DNA of 64,000 nucleotides from an uncultured Sphingomonadaceae bacterium (GCA_937995515.1 CALKJZ010000019.1:1-64000), one strand, 5' to 3'; counted from the first letter of the stretch, positions 26,541-35,669 are shown. Notes: generated by a model not told the origin, from the letters alone. A program made the numbers and translations.

Positions 26541-26810
26541 AAGGGTGAATGAGGTTTTTGTGGCTGTGAATGCTGGGGATAGGCAGATATCCCCAGCCTG
26601 GTCCCCAGTCCGCGCGCGCCCATCCCCCTGAATGCTCGAGGCTTTTGGGCAAGATCCTCGGGAGCGGGGCAGGCGGCACCGCAGTTGTTCACAGGCGGAA
26701 AACCCATGGCCTGCATGGCAGCAGGATGTGACAGTCGTGCGACAGGATCATCCCGGCCGCCCGGCCCCGCCCCTTTTCGCCGGGCCATCCTCTGGTCTAT
26801 CCACAGGAAA
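26541..26810. other. Putative chromosomal replication origin (oriC)
   Basis: The 356-base gap between divergent hemE and ppsR holds no gene and is AT-richer than its surroundings in places (26541-26570). DnaA-box-like 9-mers (consensus TTATNCACA) occur at 26797-26805 (CTATCCACA, one mismatch), 26685-26693 (TTGTTCACA, two mismatches), 26587-26595 and, inverted, 26574-26582. A perfect 10-bp inverted repeat (26572-26581 with 26588-26597) contains the last two. The flanking hemE and ppsR-maf-aroE genes are those that border the origin in many alphaproteobacteria, and the genes diverge from this point. No sequence test of replication was possible. Confidence 0.6.
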
Positions 26811-27677
26811 GTGCCGCCGCTCCACCTCCATCTCGTCTCCGATTCGACCGGCGAGACCCTCGAGCAGCTGGCCAAGGCCGCGCTCGCCCAGTTCGACAAT
26901 GTCGACCTCGTCAAGCATTACTGGCCGATGGTCCGCTCGGCCGGCCACCTCGACCGCGTGCTCGACGAGATTGCGGAGCGGCCCGGCCTCATCCTCTACA
27001 CCCTTGTCGGCACCCAGATCCGCGCGCGGCTCGAATCCCGCTGCGCGGCGCTCGGCCTGCCTGTCATCGCCGTGCTCGACCCGGTGATTGCCGGCCTCTC
27101 GCGCGTGCTCGGTCGCCCGGCGCGCGAGACCCCGGGCACCCAGCACCAGATGGATGCCGCCTATTTCCGCCGCATGGAGGCGATCCATTTCACCATGTCG
27201 CACGACGACGGCCAGGGCATGGAGGACTGGCACGAGTCCGATGTGATCCTGCTTGGGGTCTCGCGCTCGTCGAAGACGCCCACCGCCGTCTACCTTGCCA
27301 ACCGCGGCTGGAAGGTGGCCAACATGCCGCTGGTGCCCGGGATGCCCCTGCCCCCGCTTATCGACCAGCTGCAGGCCGGCACTGGCGGTCCGCTGGTGGT
27401 GGGGCTCACTGTTGCGCCCGAGCGGCTGGTCGACGTGCGCCGCCAGCGCGTCCTCGGCCTTGCCGCCGGCGTTGCCAACCTTCCCCCCGGCCGCGAGGGC
27501 GAAACCTATGTCGACCCGGAGCGCGTGCGCGACGAGGTGCGCGAGGCGCGCCGCCTTCTCGCCGCACGCGGCTGGCCGGTGATCGACGTGACCCGCCGCT
27601 CGATCGAGGAGACCGCGGCCGCGGTCATCCACCTCTTGAACCAGCGCGCCGAGATCGCGCGCGAGCGTGGCGCATGA
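26811..27677 (+). CDS. ppsR: Pyruvate, phosphate dikinase regulatory protein (kinase/pyrophosphorylase)
   Basis: A 288-residue DUF299-family protein that both phosphorylates (with ADP) and dephosphorylates (with phosphate) a threonine of PPDK or PEP synthetase. The N-terminus LHLHLVSDSTGETLEQLAKA and the P-loop-like GVSRSSKTPTAVYLANRG are intact. I place the start at GTG 26811, right after CCACAGGAAA, because the protein then begins exactly at the family N-terminus; upstream in-frame sequence is the putative origin. Its stop overlaps maf (ATGA). Confidence 0.93.
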   Translation: MPPLHLHLVSDSTGETLEQLAKAALAQFDNVDLVKHYWPMVRSAGHLDRVLDEIAERPGLILYTLVGTQIRARLESRCAALGLPVIAVLDPVIAGLSRVLGRPARETPGTQHQMDAAYFRRMEAIHFTMSHDDGQGMEDWHESDVILLGVSRSSKTPTAVYLANRGWKVANMPLVPGMPLPPLIDQLQAGTGGPLVVGLTVAPERLVDVRRQRVLGLAAGVANLPPGREGETYVDPERVRDEVREARRLLAARGWPVIDVTRRSIEETAAAVIHLLNQRAEIARERGA

Positions 27678-28267
27678 TCCTGCTCGCCTCGCAGAGCCCG
27701 GCACGCCGCGCCATGCTCGAGGCGGCCGGCGTCCCGCACGAGGCGGTTCCCGCCCATGTCGACGAGGAGGCGGTCACCGCCGCGCTTGTGGCCGAAGGCG
27801 CCGATGCGCGCACCCTTGCGGACCGGCTGGCCGCGCTGAAGGCCACCAAGGTCGCGGCTCTTTGCCCCGGACGTCTGGTGATCGGCGCCGACACGGTGCT
27901 CGCGCTGGAGGATGGCCGCCTCCTTGCCAAGCCGGGCACGCGCGACGGCCTCCGCCAGCAGCTCCTGGCCCTGCGCGGCCGGCGCCACCGCCTCGTCTCG
28001 GCTGCCGTTGCCGCGCGCGACGGCCAGCCGCTGTGGCGCCACACAGGGGTGGCCATCCTCGACGTGCGCGCCTTTTCCGATGCCTTTCTCGACTGGTATG
28101 TCGAGGCCGTGCCCGGGACGGTGCTCGGCTCGGTCGGCGGCTACCATGTCGAGGGCCTGGGCGTGCAGCTGTTCGCCGCCATCCGCGGCGACACCTTCAC
28201 CATCCGCGGCCTGCCGCTCCTGCCCCTGCTCGCCTGGCTGCGCACGACGGGGGAGATCCCCGCGTGA
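27674..28267 (+). CDS. maf: Maf-family nucleoside triphosphate pyrophosphatase
   Basis: A 197-residue Maf protein with the phosphate-binding ASQSPARRAML at the N-terminus, GADTV and the KP and YHVEGLG blocks. Maf proteins hydrolyse dTTP/UTP or modified nucleotides to monophosphates. Both ends overlap neighbours by four bases (ppsR before, aroE after), so the three genes form a tight operon starting at the origin. The subfamily (YhdE- or YceF-like) is not settled here. Confidence 0.94.
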   Translation: MILLASQSPARRAMLEAAGVPHEAVPAHVDEEAVTAALVAEGADARTLADRLAALKATKVAALCPGRLVIGADTVLALEDGRLLAKPGTRDGLRQQLLALRGRRHRLVSAAVAARDGQPLWRHTGVAILDVRAFSDAFLDWYVEAVPGTVLGSVGGYHVEGLGVQLFAAIRGDTFTIRGLPLLPLLAWLRTTGEIPA

Positions 28268-29055
28268 AGACCGCAGGCGTGATGGGCTGGCCGGTTGCCC
28301 ACTCGAAAAGCCCCCGCATCCATCGCTTCTGGCTGGAGGCGCTCGGGATCCCGGGCGATTATGCCCGCTTTCCCGTGCCACCCGAACGGCTTGGCGCGGC
28401 GCTGCGGGCGCTTGCGCCGCTCGGGCTTGCAGGCGTCAACCTCACCGTCCCGCACAAGGTGGCAGCCCTCGCCCACCTCGATTCGCTCGATGCGACTGCA
28501 GAACGCACGGGTGCGGTCAACACCGTGACCGTGGGCGAGGATGGCGCACTCCACGGCAGCAACACCGATGTGGCCGGAATCCTCGAGCCGCTTTCGGGCC
28601 GGCAGTTTGCGCATGTGGTGCTCCTCGGCGCGGGCGGCGCGGCGCGCGCCGTGGTAGCGGCCCTTCCCGCGCTCGGCGCACAGCGGCTGACTGTCTGCAA
28701 CCGCTCGCCCGCACCGGCCGAGGTGCTGCTTGCCGCCTCCGGGCTCTCCGGCGAGGTGCGGCCGTTGTCCGGCACCACCCCGCCGGCCGATCTTCTCGTC
28801 AACGCAACATCACTCGGCATGGAGGGCCAGCCGCCGCTCGAGATCCGCATCGGCGGCGCGCCCTTGGTCTTCGACCTCGTCTATGCGCCGCTCGAGACAG
28901 CGCTTCTTGCCGAGGCGCGCGCGCTGGGCCTCCCGGCTGTCGACGGGCTTGCAATGCTGATCGCTCAGGCGGCCGAGGCCTTCGCGCGCTTCTGGGGCGC
29001 GCGCCCGCCGCGTGCACGCGATGCCGAGCTTCGCGCGCTCCTCGCCCGCGGCTGA
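28264..29055 (+). CDS. aroE: Shikimate dehydrogenase
   Basis: A 263-residue AroE. It shows the substrate motif SKSPRIHRFW, the catalytic lysine in VNLTVPHKV, the NTDVAG motif and the NADP loop LLGAGGAARAVV, with the family end VDGLAMLIAQAAEAF. It reduces 3-dehydroshikimate to shikimate. The start is GTG 28264, overlapping the maf stop as GTGA. In many relatives coaE and dnaQ follow; here a short unknown gene and nth follow instead. Confidence 0.96.
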   Translation: MKTAGVMGWPVAHSKSPRIHRFWLEALGIPGDYARFPVPPERLGAALRALAPLGLAGVNLTVPHKVAALAHLDSLDATAERTGAVNTVTVGEDGALHGSNTDVAGILEPLSGRQFAHVVLLGAGGAARAVVAALPALGAQRLTVCNRSPAPAEVLLAASGLSGEVRPLSGTTPPADLLVNATSLGMEGQPPLEIRIGGAPLVFDLVYAPLETALLAEARALGLPAVDGLAMLIAQAAEAFARFWGARPPRARDAELRALLARG

Positions 29056-29119
29056 CCGGCAGGCCTGCCGCGCGATGCCGCGCTCGCGCGCTCCTTCCCG
29101 CGCTGGTATCGGGGCCGCC

Positions 29120-29467
29120 ATGGCCCTCTTTCCGGTCGACGAGCTCGAGGCGTGGCTGATCGCCTGCGCCCGCGTGGGCGAAAGCGTGACCTATGGCGAG
29201 GCCTTCGCCCGCTTCGGCCTGCCGTTCCGGCGTGTCGAGGTCGGCCAGCTGTGCGCCGCCCTCCTTGCGGTTGATGATCTCCAGCGTGGCCGCGGGCGCC
29301 CGGAGCTCGCCTGCCTTGTCGTGCGCGCCTCCGACCGGGTGCCCGGCCAGGGCTGGTGGCTCTCCAAGCACCACGACCCGTGGGACGGCCCGTTCGAGGG
29401 GCCCGAGGCACGCCGGTTTGTCGAGGCCCATCAGGCCCGCGCCTTCGCCTTCTGGCAGGCGGCATGA
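29120..29467 (+). CDS. Conserved hypothetical, 115 residues
   Basis: I cannot assign a function. The soluble protein begins MALFPVDELEAWLIACARVG and contains a mixed alpha/beta pattern ending in GQGWWLSKHHDPWDGPFEG, rich in Trp and His. The ATG at 29120 marks where codon bias begins. It ends in a 4-base overlap (ATGA) with nth, so it is likely translated together with the endonuclease gene. Confidence 0.7.
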   Translation: MALFPVDELEAWLIACARVGESVTYGEAFARFGLPFRRVEVGQLCAALLAVDDLQRGRGRPELACLVVRASDRVPGQGWWLSKHHDPWDGPFEGPEARRFVEAHQARAFAFWQAA

Positions 29468-30183
29468 GCGGCGCGGCGCGGAAGGCCCCGCCGCTGCGGC
29501 CGCGCGCGCGCCGGCCCCGCCGCCGTCTTCGTCGCGCCGAGGTCGAGGCGATCTTCGACGCGCTGGCCGAAGGCTGCCCGGAGCCACGGACCGAGCTGCT
29601 GTTCGTCAATCCGTTCACGCTGCTCGTCGCCGTCGTCCTGTCCGCGCAGGCCACGGACGTCGGCGTCAACCGCGCAACGCGCAGCCTCTTTGCCGTGGCC
29701 GACACGCCCGAGAAGATGCTGGCGCTCGGCGAGGAGGGCGTGCGCGCCCACATCCGCACAATCGGGCTCTTCAATACCAAGGCGAAGAACGTGATCGCGC
29801 TGTCGGCCCAGCTCATCGCGCGCCACGGCGGCGAGGTGCCGCGCGACCGCGCGGCGCTCGAGGCACTCCCGGGGGTCGGCCGCAAGACTGCCAATGTGGT
29901 GCTGAACGAGGCCTTCGGCGAGCCGACGCTTGCGGTCGACACGCATGTGTTCCGGGTGGCGCGGCGGGTGGGCCTTTCCGAGGGCCGGACACCAGAGGCC
30001 GTCGAGCAGGATCTCCTCGCCCAGGTGCCGGCGCGCCACGCGCGGGCCGCGCATCACCTGCTCATCCTCCACGGCCGGTACCTCTGCAAGGCGCGCGCAC
30101 CCGAATGCTGGCGCTGCCCGATTGCCCGCTGGTGCCGCTTCGAGCCCAAGCGCCCGGCGCCACCCGCCGCAGGGGCAGGCTGA
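29464..30183 (+). CDS. nth: Endonuclease III
   Basis: A 239-residue base-excision glycosylase/AP lyase. The helix-hairpin-helix LPGVGRKTANVVL with the catalytic lysine, the catalytic aspartate in VDTHVFRVA and the [4Fe-4S] cluster spacing C-x6-C-x2-C-x5-C near the C-terminus (CKARAPECWRCPIARWC) are all present. It removes oxidised pyrimidines. The start overlaps the previous gene. The first 22 residues are a basic Arg/Pro tail not needed for the fold. Confidence 0.97.
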   Translation: MSGAARKAPPLRPRARRPRRRLRRAEVEAIFDALAEGCPEPRTELLFVNPFTLLVAVVLSAQATDVGVNRATRSLFAVADTPEKMLALGEEGVRAHIRTIGLFNTKAKNVIALSAQLIARHGGEVPRDRAALEALPGVGRKTANVVLNEAFGEPTLAVDTHVFRVARRVGLSEGRTPEAVEQDLLAQVPARHARAAHHLLILHGRYLCKARAPECWRCPIARWCRFEPKRPAPPAAGAG

Positions 30184-30305
30184 GCGCCTGCCCTTGGCCC
30201 CGGGGTGCCGCGCGTCCTTCAGAGCCCGTTCAGCCCCGTGCCCCAAGCCTCTGGAACTGTCGCGCCGGTTGCGGCAAGGGTCCGGCCGCTGCAAAGGAGG
30301 AACCG

Positions 30306-30740
30306 ATGGCCATGTCCCTGAAACCCGTCCCGCTTATTCTGGGCGCCCTGGCGCTTGCCGGATGCGCCACCGCCAGTGGCACTGCCGACGACACGACGCC
30401 CGCGCCGCGCGGCGAGGCGACCGCGGCAAGCCTCGTGCCTGCGGGCGAGCCCGTCGCCTGCGTGCAGACCAGCCGCATCCGCTCCACCCACGTGCTCGAC
30501 GACCAGACGATCGACTTCATCATGACCGACGGGCGCGTGTTCCGGAACACCTTGCCCAGCCGCTGCCCCGGGCTTGGCTTCGAGCGTGCCTTCGCCTATC
30601 GCACCTCGCTCAGCCAGCTGTGCAACGTCGACATCATCACCGTGCTCAACACCGGCGGCGGGCCGCGGCGCGGCGCCTCCTGCGGTCTCGGGCAGTTCCA
30701 GCCGATGCAGGCCCCCGCAGGGGCGGGATCCGCAGGCTAG
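30306..30740 (+). CDS. Small lipoprotein, unknown function
   Basis: A 144-residue protein with a lipoprotein signal (LILGALALAGC, lipobox L-A-G-C) and a mature part holding three further cysteines in the regions EPVACVQTS, SRCPGLGF and QLCNVDII plus a fourth in RGASCGLG; these may pair as disulphides in the periplasm. A perfect AAAGGAGG site precedes ATG 30306. It has its own gap after nth and probably its own promoter. No family assigned; similar small Cys-containing lipoproteins are frequent in sphingomonads, by my recollection. Confidence 0.8.
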   Translation: MAMSLKPVPLILGALALAGCATASGTADDTTPAPRGEATAASLVPAGEPVACVQTSRIRSTHVLDDQTIDFIMTDGRVFRNTLPSRCPGLGFERAFAYRTSLSQLCNVDIITVLNTGGGPRRGASCGLGQFQPMQAPAGAGSAG

Positions 30741-30768
30741 CGCCGGGCGGCGCTCCGGCCGCTGCGGC

Positions 30769-31179
30769 TCAGTCCATGGCGCGGCCGCCCAGCGTCTCGG
30801 CCACGCGCTGTATCCGGCCGGCGGCATCCGTCATCACCTCCTCCAGCGCTGCGGCGTGCGCACGGTCCAGCATGCTGGCCATCGCCTCCGGGTCGGCCAG
30901 CCGCACCACGCTGCCCGCGGGCGTTTCCTCCACGGTCACGTTGCAGGGCAACAGCAGCCCCACCTCCGGCACCTTGCCAAGCGCTGCGTCTGCAAGGGCC
31001 GGGTTGCACGCGCCGAGGATCGTGTAGCGGCGAAACGCCGTTCCCAGCTTGTCGGCGAAGATCCGGTCGAGGTCGATCCGGCTGACGATTCCGAACCCCT
31101 CGGCCGCAAGCGCCGCCTTCACCCGCTCCAGCGCGCTGTCGAATTCCGCATCGAGGTCCACCGAGATCCCGGCCCGCAT
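30769..31179 (-). CDS. DUF302 domain protein
   Basis: A 136-residue single-domain DUF302 protein: N-terminal FDSALERVKAALAAEGFGIV, the central YTILGACNPALADAAL and LLLPCNVTVEE. The two conserved cysteines are at GAC and LPC. Structures of this family show a homodimeric fold of unknown role; ligand binding has been suggested. GAGGAG lies before ATG 31179. It is divergent from the DUF2721 gene. Confidence 0.87.
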   Translation of the reverse strand: MRAGISVDLDAEFDSALERVKAALAAEGFGIVSRIDLDRIFADKLGTAFRRYTILGACNPALADAALGKVPEVGLLLPCNVTVEETPAGSVVRLADPEAMASMLDRAHAAALEEVMTDAAGRIQRVAETLGGRAMD

Positions 31180-31212
31180 GTCTGTCGCTCCTCTTGTTGT
31201 TTGCCTTGCCTC

Positions 31213-31239
31213 TTGTCTGCCTTGTCTTCCCTGTCTGCC
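31213..31239. repeat. Three imperfect pyrimidine-rich 9-mers
   Basis: Three tandem 9-base units of the form YTGTCTKCC lie in the divergent control region between the DUF302 and DUF2721 genes. Role unknown; possibly just a low-complexity pyrimidine tract. Confidence 0.6.
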
Positions 31240-31306
31240 GGCTGGGCATCCGGACGGGTTGGCGCCCTTGCATCGGGCCGGCCGTGCCCGCATGCGCAGG
31301 GCTGCC

Positions 31307-31810
31307 ATGCCGCTTCTGCCCGAAGTTCTCCCCGCTGTCCCGCAGCGTCAGCTGGCCGAGACGATCCAGCTGGCCATCACGCCCGTTTTCCTGCTCACCG
31401 CCATCGGTGCCTTCCTGGCGGTGATGACCGGCCGCCTTGGCCGGGTGATCGACCGTGCCCGTGTGCTCGAGGAACGGGTTGGCGTCCAGGTGCCAGACCC
31501 GCGGACCCACGCCGAGCTTGTGGCGCTCGACCGGCGGATCCGGCTTGCCAATGCGGCGGTCGGCTTTGCGGTCGCCTCGGCGCTGCTGCTCTGCCTGCTG
31601 ATCGCGCTGCTGTTCGTCGCCCGGCTGGCGCCCGCCGCCCTTGCGCCCATCGAACCTGCGGTCTCGCTGCCGCTCGTCTTCATTGCCGTCCTTGCGCTCC
31701 TCACCCTGTCGCTCTCCGCCTTCCTGCTCGAGGTGCGCGTGGCGCTGCACACCGTCCGCATCCCGGCCGAGCTCCTTGCACGCAAGCCCGGCACGGCGGC
31801 CGAAAGCTGA
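31307..31810 (+). CDS. DUF2721 membrane protein
   Basis: A 167-residue inner-membrane protein with three hydrophobic helices (about residues 17-36, 84-108 and 123-146). The TPVFLLTAIGAFLAVMTGRL and RLGRVIDRARVLEE region is typical of DUF2721. Function unknown. The start could be ATG 31292 or 31307; neither has a strong ribosome site. It points towards the interrupted autotransporter gene on the other strand. Confidence 0.82.
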   Translation: MPLLPEVLPAVPQRQLAETIQLAITPVFLLTAIGAFLAVMTGRLGRVIDRARVLEERVGVQVPDPRTHAELVALDRRIRLANAAVGFAVASALLLCLLIALLFVARLAPAALAPIEPAVSLPLVFIAVLALLTLSLSAFLLEVRVALHTVRIPAELLARKPGTAAES

Positions 31811-31866
31811 ACGGCAGCGCGGCCGCCAACCTGCGTGGCGGCCGCGCGGCGTCTCCCGACGGGCGC

Positions 31867-34800
31867 CTAGAAGCGGATGCGCAGGCTTGCCCGGCCCCCG
31901 TGATCGGAAATGGCGCCGCCCACAAGCCCGGAATAGCTGACCTCCACCTCGGCCCGTGGCGCGATTTCGCCCACCAGCCCGGCGCCGGGCGCTGCGGCAT
32001 CCCTGGTCAGCGGCGCGCCCAGCACGGAAAAGGCGGGGCCGGCTGCAAGGTCAAGGGCAATCGGCGTGCGCCGGTCGTCGCCGCCCACGTGCCGCCACGC
32101 CGCCGAGGCGGTCAGTCGCACGCGGCCGCCCGGGATCGGCACGGCCACGCGCGCGCCGAGGTGGGTCAGCCAAGAGGCATTCGACGCGCCCGGGGAGACG
32201 AGCGCTGCCGTGCCGCCCGTCTCGCGGAACCCCCGGGTCTTCACCGTCACCCACGCCATCTGGCCGAAGGGCTCAAGGTTCGTGCCCTGCCCGAGGTCGA
32301 AGGCATGGCCCACCTCGCCAAAGGCCTGGAGCAGCTCGAGGTCGGTGCGCGCTTCAAGGAAGTCGGAAAATCCGGGAAAGTCCGCCCGCCGCCGCGTGTC
32401 GGCCTTGCGCCACATCTGCGCAAGGCCGCCCGAGAGACGGAACCGGCCACTGGCACACGCGGCATAGGCCCCGAGACGGGCGTCGGACAGCGTGGCGCCC
32501 GAGGCCCGCGCGCGCACCTGCGCCGAGCCACCACCCGCGCCGGTGACAAGCCCTGCGGAAAAGCCGCCGGCACCGCGCACGAGATCGATTGCAAGGAAGA
32601 AGCCGGCCAGCCGCCGGCGCATGTCGGCCGCATTGCCGTCGCCCTCGAAGCGGCCGGTTGTGCCATAGGCGTGCATCCACACCGCGCGCTGATCCGCGCC
32701 GCCCAGCCGGCGGCGCACCGCCTCGCGCACGAACCGGCTGTCTTCCAGTGCCGCACCCCCTGCCGAGGCGTGGATCCCGCCGGAAGTGGCGGCGAAGGCG
32801 GCCTCCGCCTCGGCGTCGGTCTGGAGATCGGCAAGCGCGGTGTGGAGCGCGCCATTGCCGGGGCTGTCGGCGCCGGTTGCGGCTGCGATCTGGTTCGGTG
32901 TCCTGGCCGCCGAGGCAAGGCTTGCGGTCTGGCGCACGCCGAGGTGGACGTTGTTGGCGTCCAGCTCCTGCACCACCGAGATGAAGCGGGAAACGCGGGT
33001 ATCGCCGGCAATGGTGATGGCGCCGATCGAAAGGCCAGGGGCAATGCGCCCGCCGGCCCCGATCCGCGTTGCGCCCGCCGTGCCGGTGCCGCCGAGCACG
33101 GCGCCTGCGCCGACGGTGACAGCCGAGCCGCCGAGATTGCCAACAAGGTCGAGCCGTCCGCCCTCGACCGACGCCGGCCCGGTCAGCGCAATCTCGCCCG
33201 CGGCCTCCTGCGGGCCGCCGCCGCAGGTGTTGGCGCCGGCAAGCAGGAGCGTGCCGCGATCGGTCTTCTGAACGCGCGTCTCGCCCGTGAGCACGGATTC
33301 GATCCGGGCCACAAGGGCCGCGCCCGCCTCGGTGCCGTCGCCCACCCGGATCTCCGAGACGGGCCCGGCCAGCTCGATCCCGTCGCCGAACAGGCGATAG
33401 CCGTCAATGTCGAACCGCAGGCCGAAGAGCCGGATCGGGCCCTTGCCGGAGTCGATCTCCACATTGCGAGGCGCGCCGGCAAAGACGAGGGTGACGGGCG
33501 CAACCGGCAGCGAAAGGTCCACCGAGCCGTCGGCTGTGGTGATGTTGGTGCTGGTGCGTGTGCAAACCCCGTCGCCGCCATCGTCCACATTGTTGCCGGC
33601 ATTGCCGGACCGGTCACCATCCCAGAACAGCACGGTGGCGGGCGGCGGTGGCGGCGGATCCTCCTCATTGGGCGGCGGGGAGGCGCCCGGCGCAAACGCT
33701 GCGCCGCCACAGGTCAGGTAGCTGTCGAAAAAGTCGAAGCCGGAAAGAAGCAGCTGGAAGGGGTTGGCAGCCGGGATGCGGAACGGCCCGGTCTTGGCCG
33801 AGACATCGATGTTGCCAAAGCTGAACGATGTTTCGCCAAGCGGCTGGAACAGGCCGGGATCAACGCCCGCGCCATCGAGGAGAAGCGTCGGGATGTCGGG
33901 CGTTCCGATCACGATCGACACGAAGTCGGCGGGGAAGCTGGCAGCGCCGGCCGGCGGCGAGAACACATAGGAGGAGAGCCACTGGTTCTGTCCGGGCACG
34001 ATCGTCATCGCCGGGTTGGTGTTGGCACCGGCCTGCGACTGGCCGGTCAGATACTGGCCGACGAGGATCGGGTTGTTGGCCGAGATCTCGATGCCGCCGG
34101 CCACGCGACCCTCGCAGAACTGGCCGGTGTTGAGCGTTGCGACGACCGTGCCGTTCACCTGCACCTCGGTGCCGTCCTGGGTGGCGACTGCGCGACACAC
34201 ATTGCCCAGCGTTCCGGTGCGCGGCGTCTGCGCGAGACAATAGGTGCGGGAGAGCGCATCCGTCGGCGGCATCTGCTCCACAATATGGTCGCAGGCGGTG
34301 ACGCCGGTGGGCACGTTGGCGCAACGGTAGCCGGAAAACACCGCGATCGGCTTGTCCGAGGTCACCCCCGTGCCGGTGAGCTCGATGGTGGTCGTCAGCA
34401 GAAAGGTCTGGCCAACATTCAGCGTCCGGGGGGGTCGTTGTGCCATGGGGTTGCCGGAAGGCCACAGTCATGTTGTTCTCGGTTGCCTGCACCGAGATCC
34501 TGTCTAGAAAGATAGTCTTCTAGCCGAGCGCGAAATCGTCGGTGCCAAGGCGGTCGCCGTTGATCAGGAACGCCATGCCGGTCGATTGCGGCCGACGGTT
34601 GAGCAGATCGCCGCTGATCGGGTTGGTGGCCTCGATGCGAAAGCCGCGATCCTGCACCACGCCCCCCAAAAGCTCCTGGTTGGTCGCAACGGCCACGACG
34701 ACGAATCCGTCCACGCCGGGGTCGAATGTCTGGTTGAAGCCCGATGCGCCGATCACGCTGCCGGTGGTGCCGGCTTTGCCGAAGATGAACAGCTGGCGTT

Positions 34801-34921
34801 GACCGCTTGTGTCGAGGTTCGGGTCGATCTGGACGTAGAGCGTGTGCGCATCGGCCGCGCCGCCTGCAACCAGAACCGATGCGGCAAGTGCCGTCGCCGC
34901 CTAGGCAGGAAACCGCAGCAC
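31867..34921 (-). pseudogene. IgGFc-binding-like / autotransporter surface protein, interrupted by two amber codons and a frameshift
   Basis: Pieced together from GTG 34921, this encodes about 1,018 codons. The pieces are a hydrophobic signal-like start with mature region AHTLYVQIDPN; an N-terminal part resembling IgGFc-binding-protein domains (VTSDKPIAVFSGYRC, NNPILVGQYLTG, QNQWLSSYVFSPP); a Pro-rich linker; a passenger with autotransporter-style AGGRIAPGLSIGAITIAG; and a C-terminal autotransporter barrel ending LRIRF. Three lesions block it: TAG at 34903-34901, TAG at 34522-34520 in the same frame, and one extra base in the seven-base G-run at 34428-34434. Codon bias stays coding-like on both sides of each lesion, so decay looks recent. 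The 3' part from ATG 34446 (859 codons) is still open but has no signal peptide. Base-call error at the G-run is possible. Confidence 0.8.
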
Positions 34922-35308
34922 CGTCTCGCCGACGAGGGGCGTCGCTCCGTATCAGCTCCGCACCGGCGGGCGTCGAGGGAGAGGCGCGGCGTCCAAACGG
35001 CCCGCCGCACGAGGCCCCATCGGGTGTGCCGGGCTGTCTGTGCCCGTCGTTGCGCGCCACGTCCCCAGGGGTCGTTCGATCCGGCATGACATGTGGCGGG
35101 ACGAGGCACCCGGCCTGACCGCTCGCATGGGTGTTCGGCTGCTGACATCTTTCCGTCACACTGGCGTCCCTCGAGCGGACCGGCGCCACCGGAATCGGAC
35201 AAAATGGACATAACCGCTTCGCCGCGCGCGGTTGGGCCCGACGCAACTGCTTGACATGTCCGTGACTTTGCCCACCTTCATCTGGCAACTCCGAGGGAAG
35301 GCGCGCCG
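34922..35308. other. Intergenic region between the broken surface-protein gene and DUF6489 gene
   Basis: I see no gene in these 387 bases; open frames lack codon bias. Near its right end a perfect TTGACA (35251-35256) lies about 50 bases before the DUF6489 start, but no good -10 box follows at the standard distance, so a promoter is only suggested. Two spaced GGACA words occur at about 35198-35213. Confidence 0.5.
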
Positions 35309-35584
35309 ATGAAGGTTACTGTCGATGTCGACTGCACGCCCGAGGAGGCGCGCGCCTTCTTCGGCCTGCCCGATGTCCGCCCGCTCCATGCCGCGTGGAC
35401 GGAGCGCATGAAGGGCCTCATCGACAATGGCGTCACGCCGTCCGATTTCGAGCGTATGATGCGCAGCTGGACAGATGGCGTGCCCGGCATGCAGGATGCC
35501 TTTGCCCGCTGGCAGCAGATGATGTTCGCGGCCATGGGCTCGGGCCTCGGCGGCTCCTCGGCCAGCGCCCAGGGGAAGGACTGA
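35309..35584 (+). CDS. DUF6489-like small protein
   Basis: A 91-residue soluble protein beginning MKVTVDVDCTPEEARAFFGL, followed by amphipathic helices (RMKGLIDNGV, FERMMRSW, FARWQQMMF) and a Gly/Ser tail. It matches my memory of the DUF6489 family of sphingomonads, whose function is unknown. GAGGGAAGG precedes the ATG. No signal or membrane segment. Confidence 0.75.
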   Translation: MKVTVDVDCTPEEARAFFGLPDVRPLHAAWTERMKGLIDNGVTPSDFERMMRSWTDGVPGMQDAFARWQQMMFAAMGSGLGGSSASAQGKD

Positions 35585-35669
35585 GGGCCGCCCGCGCTGC
35601 CGCCGGGCGAGGGCCGCCGCGGCCAGGGCGCCCCTTGCGCGGCACGGGCGCGGCGCGCATCAGCCGGCC

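Noticed and set aside
34428-34434. Phase-variable on/off switch at the G-run of the surface-protein gene
   Set aside because: A 7-base G-run is short for slippage control, and two separate amber codons would keep the gene off in any phase; kept as a weak alternative within the finding.
30574-34515. A 1,313-codon plus-strand frame
   Set aside because: It runs antisense to the interrupted autotransporter and has no domain sense; a base-composition artefact.
35251-35279. Promoter before the DUF6489 gene
   Set aside because: A perfect TTGACA is present but no acceptable -10 box at 16-18 bases; mentioned only in the intergenic note.
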